Assembly (NCBI GenBank): GCA_017516305.1
Contig: JAFXDB010000242.1
Location: forward strand, 1-51,862
Reading direction: 5' to 3'
DNA from: Clostridia bacterium
GTDB taxonomy: Bacteria; Bacillota; Clostridia; Christensenellales; Aristaeellaceae
DNA: 51,862 bases
A program made the translations under genes and the position numbers. The notes under the pieces are model-generated. The model worked only from the letters and a program-made list of their open reading frames with translations. It had not been told where the DNA came from and did not search any database. Below are positions 8,110-16,054 of this stretch, piece by piece. Numbering within the stretch: position 1 is the stretch's first letter; the number at the start of each line of letters is the position of its first letter.

Positions 8110-8942
8110 TCCTCATCCCTCCCGATGGCCTTCTTCACGCCGATGATGAGCAGGCCCAGCACCAGCATCGCCGCCGCTGCGCCGTACCAGAGGATCCCCA
8201 GGCATGCCAGCGCGTTCTGCCCCTGCAGCACGGCAATGTTGCTGAGCTGCGCCAGCATTCCCGGAATGTCCAGCAGGATGACCGGCACGCTCAGCGCCGC
8301 CTGCATCAGCCCCGCCGCCATGAAGATGCTGCCCGCCGCCCGATGCGCCAGGAGCATCAGCAGCACCGCCAGCACGGTCAGCACCCCCGCCCCGATGAGC
8401 GCCGCCTGACGGATCATCGGCAGCGGCACCACCTCCTGCGCCGCCGTCAGCAGCATTTCCGTCACGCTCCGGCGCAGCGGTGTGACGGCCTCGCACACCG
8501 CCACGTCGATGGCATAGGCCACCTCGTCCCGGGCGATGGCACGCCGCTGCGTCTCCTGCGTCAGGGCGATGAAGCCCTCGTCCGCACGGATGGCCGCCAC
8601 CAGCTCCGCCTCCTGCTGCGGGGTCAGCCAGGACGGCATGGCCAAGTCCGCCTCCGCGTCGCTCCAGATATCGCCCCACCAGGCCACCGCCGCCAGGCTC
8701 TGCAGCCGGGCCGCATCCTGCGTCCACGGGGTCAGCAGCTCCGGAGACAGCTGCCAGCGCTCAGTCATTTCCGCTGCCGCCTGGTCGATGCGCTGCTGTT
8801 GAAGGTCTCTGAGCATGCGGGTTTCCCCTACCTCCAGCGCAAAGCGTTCCGTCGTCACACAGCAGAATACCGCCAGCACCGCCGCGCCCATCAGGCACAG
8901 CACCGCCAGCACCGCCGCCAGATACCGCATCAGCCCCTTCAT
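8106..8942 (-). CDS. Membrane protein with four segments, unknown
   Basis: 278 aa, not assigned to a family with confidence. An N-terminal hydrophobic helix (about 6-30) is followed by about 130 soluble residues rich in Ala, Glu and Gln with conserved-looking tryptophans (ERWQLSPELLTPWTQDA, AWWGDIWSDAEADL), then three C-terminal membrane helices (about 175-270). The layout resembles DUF1461-type membrane proteins, but no diagnostic motif is visible. The start at 8942 has GGTGGTGATCCG upstream and overlaps the stop of a 46-codon gene. Topology suggests a large extracytoplasmic loop. Confidence 0.6.
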   Translation of the reverse strand: MKGLMRYLAAVLAVLCLMGAAVLAVFCCVTTERFALEVGETRMLRDLQQQRIDQAAAEMTERWQLSPELLTPWTQDAARLQSLAAVAWWGDIWSDAEADLAMPSWLTPQQEAELVAAIRADEGFIALTQETQRRAIARDEVAYAIDVAVCEAVTPLRRSVTEMLLTAAQEVVPLPMIRQAALIGAGVLTVLAVLLMLLAHRAAGSIFMAAGLMQAALSVPVILLDIPGMLAQLSNIAVLQGQNALACLGILWYGAAAAMLVLGLLIIGVKKAIGRDEE

Positions 8943-9079
8943 CGGATCACCACCAGCTTCAGCGCCGCGAAGATCGCGTTTTTCACCGTCGGGCCGGCCA
9001 GATAAATCCCTGCCGCCATCAGGGCCGCCAATGGCGCGCACAGCGCAAGTGTGCACAGAAGAGGGTGCCTGTCCTGCAT
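8939..9079 (-). CDS. 46-aa hydrophobic microprotein
   Basis: A short gene between uvrB and the membrane-protein gene. The ATG at 9079 is preceded by CAGGAG with an 11-base gap; the product begins MQDRHPLLCTLALCAPLAAL, continues through a GIYLAG stretch and ends in KLVVIR. One membrane helix (about 8-30) is likely. Its stop is inside the start of the next gene (CGATGA), the same coupling used by the two genes downstream, and it begins 19 bases after the uvrB stop. The tight packing supports a real gene, but it could also be a translational coupler. No homolog is recognised. Confidence 0.55.
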   Translation of the reverse strand: MQDRHPLLCTLALCAPLAALMAAGIYLAGPTVKNAIFAALKLVVIR

Positions 9080-9098
9080 TTCAATTCAACTCCTGTTC

Positions 9099-11126
9099 TC
9101 AGTGATGGCGGGTGCTTTCCCTGGTGCGTCTGCGCTTTTTCTGCACGCCATCGTCCGGCGGAGCCTCGCCGCGCAGGGCCATCATCTGGTCACGCAGCTT
9201 CGCCGCCTTTTCGAAGTCCAGTTCCCTTGCCGCGGCCAGCATCTGGCTCTCCAACTGCTGCACCAGTGCGGCGACCTCGTCCTCCGTCATGGCGGCGGGC
9301 GCGGATTCCTCCACCTTCTTTGTGATCTCCAGCACCTTATGCACGGCATTGCGCACCGTCTGCGGCGTGATACCGTTCGCCTCGTTGTAAGCCTGCTGGA
9401 TGGCGCGGCGGCGCTCGGTCTCCGAAATGGCCCGCGCCATGCTGTCAGTCATGCCGTCGGCGTACATAATGACACGGCCATCCACGTTGCGGGCCGCGCG
9501 GCCAATGGTCTGCACCAGGGACGTGGTGGAACGCAGGAAGCCCTCCTTGTCCGCATCCAGGATGGCCACCAGGCACACCTCCGGCAGGTCGAGGCCCTCG
9601 CGCAGGAGGTTGATGCCCACCAGGATGTCGTACTCGCCCAGGCGCAGCCCGCGGATAAGCTGCATGCGCTCGATGGTCGTCACGTCCGAATGGAGGTAGC
9701 GCACGCGCATCTCCATCCCGCGCAGATACTCCGTCAGGCTCTCGGCCATGCGCTTGGTCAGCGTGGTGACCAGCACGCGATTGCCCTTGCTCACCACCTG
9801 CCGGATCTCGCCCACCAGGTCGTCCACCTGGCCGGTGGCGGGGCGGACGGAGATCTTGGGATCCAGCAGACCCGTGGGGCGGATGAGCTGCTCCACCGTC
9901 TGCTGCGTGCGGCCCATTTCGTAGGGCCCGGGCGTCGCGCTGACATAGATGGTCTGCCCCACCCGCTGCTCGAATTCCTCAAACAGCAGCGGACGGTTGT
10001 CAAAGGCGCTGGGCAGGCGGAAGCCGTACTCCACCAGCTGCTCCTTGCGGGCGCGGTCGCCGTTGTACATCGCGCGGATCTGTGGCACGGTGACGTGGCT
10101 CTCGTCAATGATGCACAGGAACCCCTCAGGGAAATAATCCAGCAGACAGTAGGGGGCGTCGCCCGGTTGACGGCCGTCAAAATAGCGGCTGTAATTCTCA
10201 ATGCCGGAGCAGTAGCCCACCTCGCGGATCATCTCGATATCGTAGTGGGTGCGCTGGGCGATGCGTTCGGCCTCCAGGGGCTTGCCGTTTTGCATAAAAC
10301 GATCCACCGCTTCCTGCAGGTCGCGCTCGATGACGGCGACATTCTCCTCCAGGTGGCTCTTGTCCGTGGCGTAGTGGGTCGCGGGGAACACCGCCGCGTG
10401 CTCCAGCTGGGCGCGGACATGGCCGCTGGTGACCTCGATCTCGCTGATGCGGTCGATCTCGTCCCCGAAGAACTCAATGCGCAGGCCATGCTCGTTCATG
10501 CCGGCGGGGATGATCTCCACCACGTCGCCGCGGACGCGGAAGGTGCCGCGGGCAAACTCGATATCGTTGCGCGTATACTGGATGTCGATGAGCGCGCGCA
10601 GCAGGTCGTCCCGCTCCATCGCCATCCCGGGACGGAGAGAGATCATCTGACCCTCATACTCGCTGGGGTCGCCCATGGAGTAGATGCAGCTGACGGAAGC
10701 GACGATGATGACGTCCTTGCGCTCCCGCAGCGCCGCCGTGGCGCTGTGGCGCAGGCGGTCGATCTCCTCGTTAACGGAGGAATCCTTCTCGATATAGGTA
10801 TCCGAGGAGGCGATGTAGGCCTCCGGCTGATAATAATCATAATACGAAACGAAGTACTCCACCCGGCTGTCCGGGAAGAAGCCCTGCAGCTCCGTGCAGA
10901 GCTGGGCAGCCAGGGTTTTGTTGTGGGCAATGACCAGCGTCGGCCGCTGCACCTTCTCGATCACGCTGGCCATGGTAAAGGTCTTGCCTGAGCCCGTCAC
11001 GCCCAGCAGCACCTGCGCGTCCAGGCCCTCCTGCACCCCCCGCGCCAGCGCCTCAATGGCCTGGGGCTGATCGCCCGAGGGCTTGTAGGGGGCCTTGAGA
11101 ACAAATTTGCCGGTCAGTTCACTCAC
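9099..11126 (-). CDS. uvrB: Excinuclease ABC subunit UvrB
   Basis: 675 aa, full length. UvrB is the DNA-damage verification helicase of nucleotide excision repair, loaded by UvrA and acting with UvrC. It shows Walker [11 protein letters not shown], the beta-hairpin region [21 protein letters not shown] (Walker B, DEAD-like), [10 protein letters not shown], helicase motifs [15 protein letters not shown] and QTIGRAARN, and a C-terminal UVR motif ([17 protein letters not shown]). GTG at 11126 is chosen because GGGAGGTG lies five bases upstream; the in-frame ATG at 11141 overlaps that ribosome site. It heads the minus-strand run down to the IMPase-family gene. UvrA and UvrC are not in the window. 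Confidence 0.97.
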   Translation of the reverse strand: MSELTGKFVLKAPYKPSGDQPQAIEALARGVQEGLDAQVLLGVTGSGKTFTMASVIEKVQRPTLVIAHNKTLAAQLCTELQGFFPDSRVEYFVSYYDYYQPEAYIASSDTYIEKDSSVNEEIDRLRHSATAALRERKDVIIVASVSCIYSMGDPSEYEGQMISLRPGMAMERDDLLRALIDIQYTRNDIEFARGTFRVRGDVVEIIPAGMNEHGLRIEFFGDEIDRISEIEVTSGHVRAQLEHAAVFPATHYATDKSHLEENVAVIERDLQEAVDRFMQNGKPLEAERIAQRTHYDIEMIREVGYCSGIENYSRYFDGRQPGDAPYCLLDYFPEGFLCIIDESHVTVPQIRAMYNGDRARKEQLVEYGFRLPSAFDNRPLLFEEFEQRVGQTIYVSATPGPYEMGRTQQTVEQLIRPTGLLDPKISVRPATGQVDDLVGEIRQVVSKGNRVLVTTLTKRMAESLTEYLRGMEMRVRYLHSDVTTIERMQLIRGLRLGEYDILVGINLLREGLDLPEVCLVAILDADKEGFLRSTTSLVQTIGRAARNVDGRVIMYADGMTDSMARAISETERRRAIQQAYNEANGITPQTVRNAVHKVLEITKKVEESAPAAMTEDEVAALVQQLESQMLAAARELDFEKAAKLRDQMMALRGEAPPDDGVQKKRRRTRESTRHH

Positions 11127-11164
11127 GTCTGCACCTCCCATTTCTCATATTCGCCGTATGTTTT

Positions 11165-11193
11165 ATCTTACCACAGACCGCGCCCCTTGTGAA
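11165..11193 (-). promoter_or_regulatory. Promoter of uvrB operon
   Basis: Minus strand TTCACA-N17-TAAGAT with TGG before the -10. No Bacillus-type LexA box (CGAAC-N4-GTTCG) was found around it. Confidence 0.65.
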
Positions 11194-11311
11194 GGGGAAC
11201 GCTGAATTTGCTCCTGCTCCGTCTTCTCACCCATTATCCCCCTCATTCTCCCATATTTCACCTCATTTCTCCTGAATCATACCTCACAATCGTCTCTCGC
11301 TGTTCATGGGG

Positions 11312-11340
11312 TGGACATGTCCTGCAGGACATGCTATGAT
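11312..11340 (+). promoter_or_regulatory. Promoter of XRE/membrane regulator with embedded operator
   Basis: TGGACA, 17-base spacer, TATGAT. The spacer is almost entirely an 18-bp perfect palindrome, so a bound protein would block RNA polymerase. Confidence 0.7.
11316..11333. promoter_or_regulatory. 18-bp palindromic operator
   Basis: CATGTCCTGCAGGACATG is a perfect palindrome lying between the -35 and -10 elements. The XRE protein encoded 32 bases downstream is the obvious candidate to bind it (autoregulation), an inference from position. Confidence 0.7.
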
Positions 11341-11364
11341 AATCACGCAAAGGGGGCACATACG

Positions 11365-11877
11365 ATGGACATGATGAAGATGGGCGCATTCCTGCAGGAG
11401 CTGCGCCGGGAGCACAGCCTGACCCAGGAGCAGCTGGGCGAAAAACTGCATGTGAGCAGCAAGACAATCTCCCGCTGGGAAACCGGAGCCTATATGCCCC
11501 CGGTAGAGATGCTGTCAGAATTGTCAACACTTTACGGGCTGACCATCAACGAGCTTGTGGCCGGGGAGCGACTGACCTCCGAAGCCCTGCCTCTGGCAGC
11601 CGAGGAGAACCTCGCAGCAGCCTTGAAGGAGCAGCAGGAATTCCAGCTCAGCGAACAGAAGCACTTCTGGCAGGAGAAATGGCTGCGGGATCACCGTTGG
11701 GCCATCGCGGCGCTGGTCGGCGTGTTTAGCGGCCTGACAGTTTTCTTCGCCTTCATCCGGCGCAGCGATATGGTGGCCATCATCGCCCTGCTTGCCATCG
11801 GTCTGACCATCTTCCTGCGCAACCGCCGCGACGGCTATGTCGAGCATCACCTCTATGATGACAGGATTGACCCATAA
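11365..11877 (+). CDS. XRE-family regulator with two C-terminal membrane helices
   Basis: 170 aa. The N-terminal helix-turn-helix (about 7-65) contains LTQEQLGEKLHVSSKTISRW and GLTINELVAGE, the common Xre/Cro type of Clostridia. A charged linker follows, then two hydrophobic segments (about 113-133 and 136-155), so the DNA-binding domain is tethered to the membrane. The ATG at 11365 follows AAAGGGGGCACATACG; neighbouring in-frame ATGs at 11371, 11374 and 11380 cannot be excluded. Single-gene unit. Membrane-bound HTH proteins of this shape often sense envelope signals; the ligand is not known. Confidence 0.8.
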   Translation: MDMMKMGAFLQELRREHSLTQEQLGEKLHVSSKTISRWETGAYMPPVEMLSELSTLYGLTINELVAGERLTSEALPLAAEENLAAALKEQQEFQLSEQKHFWQEKWLRDHRWAIAALVGVFSGLTVFFAFIRRSDMVAIIALLAIGLTIFLRNRRDGYVEHHLYDDRIDP

Positions 11878-12057
11878 TCGCGGCACTTCACAATGCTCAG
11901 AAATTTGGTCAGGAGACGTACAGATAAGCATTTGCGACCGTCAAAGGTGCCACAAAGGCAAAAAGAGCATTCACCCATCACGCCTCCCCAACATTAAGTT
12001 CATTGAAGGCGCAGGTATCAGGTGAATGCTCAGGCAATACATATACAACTGCATGTA
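11878..12057. other. Intergenic stretch, nothing recognised
   Basis: About 180 bases between converging genes, of visibly lower GC than the surroundings. No clear hairpin terminator or open frame with a ribosome site was seen. Confidence 0.5.
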
Positions 12058-12873
12058 TCACATATCGCATTCTCGAATGAAATGCATCATTTCATCCATC
12101 AATGATTTCCTCCACTGCCATGCACCACCATGTCCCTCTCCGGGAACTTCAAGCAGTCGAGCGCTCTTGCGATTCTCGGCAAGCTGTATATACAGGCGAC
12201 GGCTATGTTCTACCGAAACCACGGAGTCCGAAGTGCCATGAATCAGCATCATTGGCGGAATTACTGCATCAGGTGAGATGTACATTTCACAGGAAGCCTC
12301 CGCTGCCCTTTCAGGCACAGCAGACAGATCACTCACACCCAACAGATCGCAGGAGGGCTTACCGCCACACAGCGTCATCTCTGTCGGGGCAGATACGCCA
12401 ATCACTCCGCGCAGGGTAAAATCTGCTGCTGCGGTAATCTCCTTCTGATGGGCCAATGCCGTCAGCAAGCTAATATGTGCCCCGGAGGATTGCCCTGCCA
12501 GAAACATCCTGTGCGGATTGATATGCCAGCGCTCAGCATCGCCAGCAATGTGATGCATGGCGTCAAGCAAGTCTTCCACCTGCGCCGGAAACTTCGCTTC
12601 TGCTGAACTCCGCACCTGCACTGCTGCTACAACAATACCTCTCTCTGCCAGCTTTGCCCATTGCGGCACGCTATTGTACATTTCCTGTCGATACCACGCC
12701 GCCCCGGGAACAAAGAGTAAAACAGGATAGTTTTCATGATCCTGCCAGTTCCGGCGGTACGGGAAGATGATCTGCAAGCACAGTTCCCCTGTATTGCGCT
12801 GTGCATAAGGAATATTCGGCGCATAAAGCCACTCAATATCCGCCGGAAGACCATACTCGTTCATTGCTGACAT
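12058..12873 (-). CDS. Alpha/beta hydrolase (BD-FAE / esterase-lipase type)
   Basis: 271 aa cytoplasmic hydrolase. Motifs: LLFVPGAAWYRQE (in place of the HGGG oxyanion motif), nucleophile block LAGQSSGAHISL, the acid block IHGTSDSVVSVEHSRRL and the histidine block EGHGGAWQW. The order and spacing fit the BD-FAE/acetyl-esterase group. The start at 12873 is preceded by GAGGTGATATC. Codon and base composition are less GC-rich than in the flanking genes (many A/T third positions), which hints at transfer. It stands alone with its own promoter and has no obvious partner; the substrate is unknown. Confidence 0.85.
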   Translation of the reverse strand: MSAMNEYGLPADIEWLYAPNIPYAQRNTGELCLQIIFPYRRNWQDHENYPVLLFVPGAAWYRQEMYNSVPQWAKLAERGIVVAAVQVRSSAEAKFPAQVEDLLDAMHHIAGDAERWHINPHRMFLAGQSSGAHISLLTALAHQKEITAAADFTLRGVIGVSAPTEMTLCGGKPSCDLLGVSDLSAVPERAAEASCEMYISPDAVIPPMMLIHGTSDSVVSVEHSRRLYIQLAENRKSARLLEVPGEGHGGAWQWRKSLMDEMMHFIRECDM

Positions 12874-12902
12874 GATATCACCTCATATTCAATATTCATT
12901 TC

Positions 12903-12931
12903 ATTATACCACATCCGCCGCGACCTGTGAA
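12903..12931 (-). promoter_or_regulatory. Promoter of the alpha/beta hydrolase gene
   Basis: Minus strand TTCACA-N17-TATAAT, with TGG before the -10 hexamer. Confidence 0.75.
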
Positions 12932-12950
12932 GAGCGACAATTACATAGGA

Positions 12951-12982
12951 AAACCCACCAGGCAATTTCGCCAGGTGGGTTT
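12951..12982 (-). terminator. Terminator of the metQNI operon
   Basis: AAACCCACC and GGTGGGTTT form a 9-bp stem just after the metI stop; the T-tract follows on the minus strand. Confidence 0.85.
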
Positions 12983-12988
12983 ATGCAT

Positions 12989-13699
12989 TTACTTTTTCAG
13001 CCGCTTGTCGCACTTCTTGGCCAGCCAGGTGCCGAAGGACTGGATCAGCTGGACGATGATCACCAGCACGATGACCGCCGCGTACAGCACCGCGTACTTG
13101 TAGCGGTTGTAGCCGATGGTGATGGCGATCTTGCCCAGGCCGCCGCCGCCGACCGCGCCCGCCATGGCCGTGTAGCCCATGATGGTGGTCACGGCCAGGG
13201 TGAAGTTGGTAATCAGGCTCGGCACGCTCTCGGGCAGCATCACCTTCAAAAGGATCTGCATGGGGGTCGCACCCATGGACTGGGCCGTCTCGATAATGTT
13301 GGGGTTCACCTCGCGCAGGCTGGACTCCACCAGGCGCGCCACGAAGGGGAACGCCGCCACCACCAGCGGCACGATGGAGGCCGCCGTGCCCACCGCCGTG
13401 CCCATAATCAGGCGCGTCAGCGGAATGACCATCATGATCATGATGAGGAAGGGAATGGAGCGCAGGAGGTTGATGACGACATTGATCGTCTTCATGATCC
13501 AGCCCGGCAGGGGGAACACGCCGTCCTTGTCACCAGCGACCAGCAGCATGCCCAGCGGCAGGCCGATGACGATGGCAAACAGCGTCGCCAGAATGGTGGT
13601 GTACAGGGTTTCCCAGGCGGCGAAGGCAAAATCGGATTTGATGATCTCCCATGCCTCCAGCAGGCTCTTCTCAGTAAAGGCCCTTGCGAACTGATTCAT
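12989..13699 (-). CDS. metI: Methionine ABC transporter permease MetI
   Basis: 236 aa, the usual length for MetI, the integral membrane subunit of the methionine uptake transporter. Five to six hydrophobic helices are visible; the EAA loop is present as VESSLREVNPNIIETAQSMGATPMQI, which contacts the ATPase. Residues GYTAMAGAVGGGGLGKIAI are highly typical of the family. Start and metN stop overlap (ATGA), so the two are translationally coupled. Third gene of metQ-metN-metI and followed by a terminator. Confidence 0.95.
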   Translation of the reverse strand: MNQFARAFTEKSLLEAWEIIKSDFAFAAWETLYTTILATLFAIVIGLPLGMLLVAGDKDGVFPLPGWIMKTINVVINLLRSIPFLIMIMMVIPLTRLIMGTAVGTAASIVPLVVAAFPFVARLVESSLREVNPNIIETAQSMGATPMQILLKVMLPESVPSLITNFTLAVTTIMGYTAMAGAVGGGGLGKIAITIGYNRYKYAVLYAAVIVLVIIVQLIQSFGTWLAKKCDKRLKK

Positions 13700-14730
13700 G
13701 CCTGCACCCCCTTGTTCTCAGCGTAGTTGACTTCCACAGACACGGTGACGTCCGGCGTCTGGCGGAGGAAGTTGACCGCCTTTGCCAGCTCGTCCGGGCC
13801 GCCGGGGATCTCCAGCAGGATGTAGCCGTAGGCCCTCTCGCCCACCGCGCGGGTGGATGCGCCCAGGATGCTGGCCGCGATGCCGGTCTCCAGCGCCATT
13901 TTGGCAATGAGGGGCTCGTTGGCGGCAATGGCGCCATTGAAAATGATGCGCACGCGCTGGCCGTGCTTGTCGCCCAGTGCCACGTTGTTGTTTGCCATTT
14001 CGGGGTAAACAAGGTTCTTGGTTGCCTCGGCCTGCGGATTGGCAAAGACCTGGGCCACCTCGCCCTCCTCCACCACTGCGCCATGCTCCAGAATAGCAAC
14101 ACGGTTGCAGATCTCCTGCACCACGCTCATCTGGTGGGTGATGACGATAACGGTGATGCCCAGCTTCTTGTTGATTTCCCTGATCAGCTCCAGGATGGCA
14201 TGGGTGGTCTTGGGATCCAGAGCGCTGGTAGCCTCGTCGCACAGCAGCACGTCCGGGTTGGTGGCCAGGGCGCGGGCGATGGCAATGCGCTGCTGCTGAC
14301 CGCCGGAAAGCTGCGCAGGGTAGCTGCGGGCCTTGTCCGGCAGGCCCACGATCTCCAGCATCTCCAGCGCACGGGCCTTCGCCTCGGCCTTGGGAATGCC
14401 CGCCAGCTTCAGCGGCAGCATGATGTTCTGCAGGCAGTTGCGCTGCATCAGGAGATTGAACCCCTGGAAGATCATCGTCACGCGGCGGCGGGTGGCACGC
14501 AGCTCCTTCTTGCTCATCATGCCCAGATCCTGCCCATCCAGGAGGACGGAGCCCTCCGTGGGGTGCTCCAGCATGTTGATGCAGCGCACCAGCGTGGACT
14601 TGCCCGCGCCGGACATGCCGATGATGCCGTAGATATCGCCGTTGTTGATGGTCAGGGACACATGGCGGAGCGCGTCCACCGGGCCATCGGCGGTGGTGAA
14701 GCTCTTGGAGAGGTTGCGCAGTTCGATCAT
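13696..14730 (-). CDS. metN: Methionine ABC transporter ATP-binding protein MetN
   Basis: 344 aa. Walker A GMSGAGKSTL, Q-loop MIFQGFNLL, signature LSGGQQQRIAIARAL, Walker B VLLCDEATSALD and the switch histidine in VIVITHQMSVV are intact. The C-terminal 95 residues form the NIL (C2/ACT-like) domain, which in Escherichia coli MetN binds methionine and causes trans-inhibition, so product control of transport is likely here too. The ATG at 14730 follows ATGGAGGCTGAACCC. It lies 85 bases behind metQ. Confidence 0.95.
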   Translation of the reverse strand: MIELRNLSKSFTTADGPVDALRHVSLTINNGDIYGIIGMSGAGKSTLVRCINMLEHPTEGSVLLDGQDLGMMSKKELRATRRRVTMIFQGFNLLMQRNCLQNIMLPLKLAGIPKAEAKARALEMLEIVGLPDKARSYPAQLSGGQQQRIAIARALATNPDVLLCDEATSALDPKTTHAILELIREINKKLGITVIVITHQMSVVQEICNRVAILEHGAVVEEGEVAQVFANPQAEATKNLVYPEMANNNVALGDKHGQRVRIIFNGAIAANEPLIAKMALETGIAASILGASTRAVGERAYGYILLEIPGGPDELAKAVNFLRQTPDVTVSVEVNYAENKGVQA

Positions 14731-14814
14731 GGGTTCAGCCTCCATAACGCAAGGGACACCGGCAGCCGTCTCTGATGCAGAGCAGCTGCCGGTGTGATTT
14801 TCATTGGGGATCGA

Positions 14815-15666
14815 TTACTCAGCCGCGGGCAGGCCCAGGGCTTCCAGGGTAGTCTGCTGACCACCATACAGACCCATGGGCTCCACGTGGATGGGCGCGA
14901 CGACCACGATGTTGGTGCCGTTCTCGGCGTTGAAGTTATCCTGGTAGGGCGTGTGGGCGAAGTAGTTGGCGAAAACCTCACCGGCATCCACGGCCATGTT
15001 GGGCATGATGTAATCGGAGAACTCGATCACTTCCAGCTTGATGTCCTTGGCAGCCAGGATTTCCTCGGCCACAGCCAGGATCTGGGCATGGGGCGTGGGG
15101 GAAGCGGCCACGGTGATGGTGGCACCGGCCAGGGCGGCGTAATCCACAGTGGGATCATAGCCATCGGTGGGCTCGGCCACGACGGACACGGCAGCGCCGG
15201 CGTAGGTGGCAGTGATGTAGTCAGCAACCTGCTGGCTGTACAGGGCGGCAGCCAGGGCCTTGGCAGCATCGGTGGCCTCGTTGCCGGCATTGACGCACAG
15301 AACGTTGGCATAGGGGGAATCCGCACTCTCGATCAGCAGAGAATCCGCCACGGGATTCAGGCCGAAGTCCAGGGCGAAGTTGTTGTTGATGATGGCGTAG
15401 TCCACGTCAGCCATGACGTTGGGAACCATCGCAGCCTCGACCTCATAGAAAACGATGCCCAGGGGGTTCTCGACGACATCAGCAGCAGTGGCAGTAATGC
15501 CGGCTTCAGGATCAAGCTTGATGATGCCGTAGGACTGCAGCAGCAGCAGGGCGCGGCCCTCGTTGGTGGGGTCGTTGGGCACGGCGATGGTGATCTCATC
15601 CGCCAGGGCGATGGAAACAGACAGAGCCAGCACGGCAGCCAGGATCAGGGACAGGAACTTCTTCAT
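14815..15666 (-). CDS. metQ: MetQ/NlpA-type methionine-binding protein, circularly permuted
   Basis: 283 aa. Signal peptide 1-22 (MKKFLSLILAAVLALSVSIA, then LA). The mature part begins with ITIAVPNDPTNEGRALLLLQ, VVENPLGIVFYEVEAA, INNNFALDFGLNP and ESADSPYANVL, which in MetQ proteins make up the second half. After a linker (about 156-180) comes TITVAASPTPHAQIL, VIEFSDYIMPN, ANYFAHTPYQDNF and APIHVEPMGLYGG, the usual first half. So all family blocks are present but in swapped order, as expected of a circular permutant. There is no lipobox cysteine, unlike ordinary NlpA lipoproteins. AAAAAAGGAGAGACTGTC precedes the ATG. First structural gene of the methionine importer, downstream of a leader-peptide attenuator. 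Confidence 0.88.
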   Translation of the reverse strand: MKKFLSLILAAVLALSVSIALADEITIAVPNDPTNEGRALLLLQSYGIIKLDPEAGITATAADVVENPLGIVFYEVEAAMVPNVMADVDYAIINNNFALDFGLNPVADSLLIESADSPYANVLCVNAGNEATDAAKALAAALYSQQVADYITATYAGAAVSVVAEPTDGYDPTVDYAALAGATITVAASPTPHAQILAVAEEILAAKDIKLEVIEFSDYIMPNMAVDAGEVFANYFAHTPYQDNFNAENGTNIVVVAPIHVEPMGLYGGQQTTLEALGLPAAE

Positions 15667-15719
15667 GACAGTCTCTCCTTTTTTGTTATAACGTGTACGC
15701 ACTTTCCATGGGGGAGCAT

Positions 15720-15791
15720 TCATCTGCAGCAAGGTCGCATTCGTCTGCTCTCACGGTTGATGTGCGCCATCAGGCAGGCTGTATTCCGCAT
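15720..15791 (-). CDS. Possible 23-codon upstream ORF before metQ
   Basis: ATG at 15791 preceded by AAAGGAG and nine bases. The peptide begins MRNTACLMAHINRESRR and contains 3 Met and 3 Cys in 23 residues. It lies between the attenuator terminator and metQ and ends 53 bases before the metQ start. Could be a second regulatory peptide or chance. Confidence 0.3.
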   Translation of the reverse strand: MRNTACLMAHINRESRRMRPCCR

Positions 15792-15838
15792 TCGGAAGGA
15801 CTCCTTTCGCTGAAGCAGGGTAGAAAGATGCATCCGAC

Positions 15839-15879
15839 AAAAAAGAGGAAGTTGCCATCTCTTCGATGCAGCTTCCTCT
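15839..15879 (-). terminator. Attenuator terminator between Met-rich leader and metQ
   Basis: Minus strand stem AGAGGAAG (15872-15879) with CTTCCTCT (15844-15851), inner pairing GCATC/GATG in the loop region, then six T residues. It lies 46 bases after the leader-peptide stop and 172 bases before metQ, so it would end transcription ahead of the operon unless prevented. Confidence 0.88.
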
Positions 15880-15925
15880 CTTTCCGCCTTGCACCGGTTT
15901 CTTACGCTCTTCCGGTTCAGCGGTA

Positions 15926-16021
15926 TCAGTCAGCGCAGCGAAGATTTGCACAGCAACGCATGCTCATGCGGCACATGCACATGGGCATCAGCATGGACAT
16001 CGCGGTGCGGTTCATCTTCAT
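15926..16021 (-). CDS. Met/Cys-rich leader peptide of the metQNI operon
   Basis: 31 codons. It begins MKMNRTAMSMLMPMCMCRMS and carries Met at positions 1, 3, 8, 10, 12, 14, 16, 19 and 21 and Cys at 15, 17, 23, 24 and 29. GGGAG lies eight bases before the ATG, and a consensus promoter starts transcription about 25 bases upstream. An intrinsic terminator and then the methionine transporter follow. The composition, in front of a methionine importer, fits a ribosome-stalling leader: scarce methionyl-tRNA would stall translation in the Met cluster and change folding of the downstream RNA. A metal-binding microprotein (CMC motif) is the alternative. Mechanism is inferred, not shown. Confidence 0.8.
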   Translation of the reverse strand: MKMNRTAMSMLMPMCMCRMSMRCCANLRCAD

Positions 16022-16054
16022 CACGCATGCTCCCTTCCTCAGGAAATTACTGAA

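Noticed and set aside
9051-10991. 646-codon plus-strand frame opposite uvrB
   Set aside because: Complement of an unmistakable uvrB; composition is typical of a GC-rich shadow frame.
15926-16021. Met/Cys-rich ORF as a metal-binding microprotein
   Set aside because: Possible because of the CMC motif, but the terminator and methionine importer directly downstream make a leader peptide the simpler explanation.
15667-16054. SAM riboswitch or T-box in the metQ leader
   Set aside because: No T-box AGGGUGGNACCGCG element and no recognisable SAM-I core by eye. A covariance-model search would be decisive.
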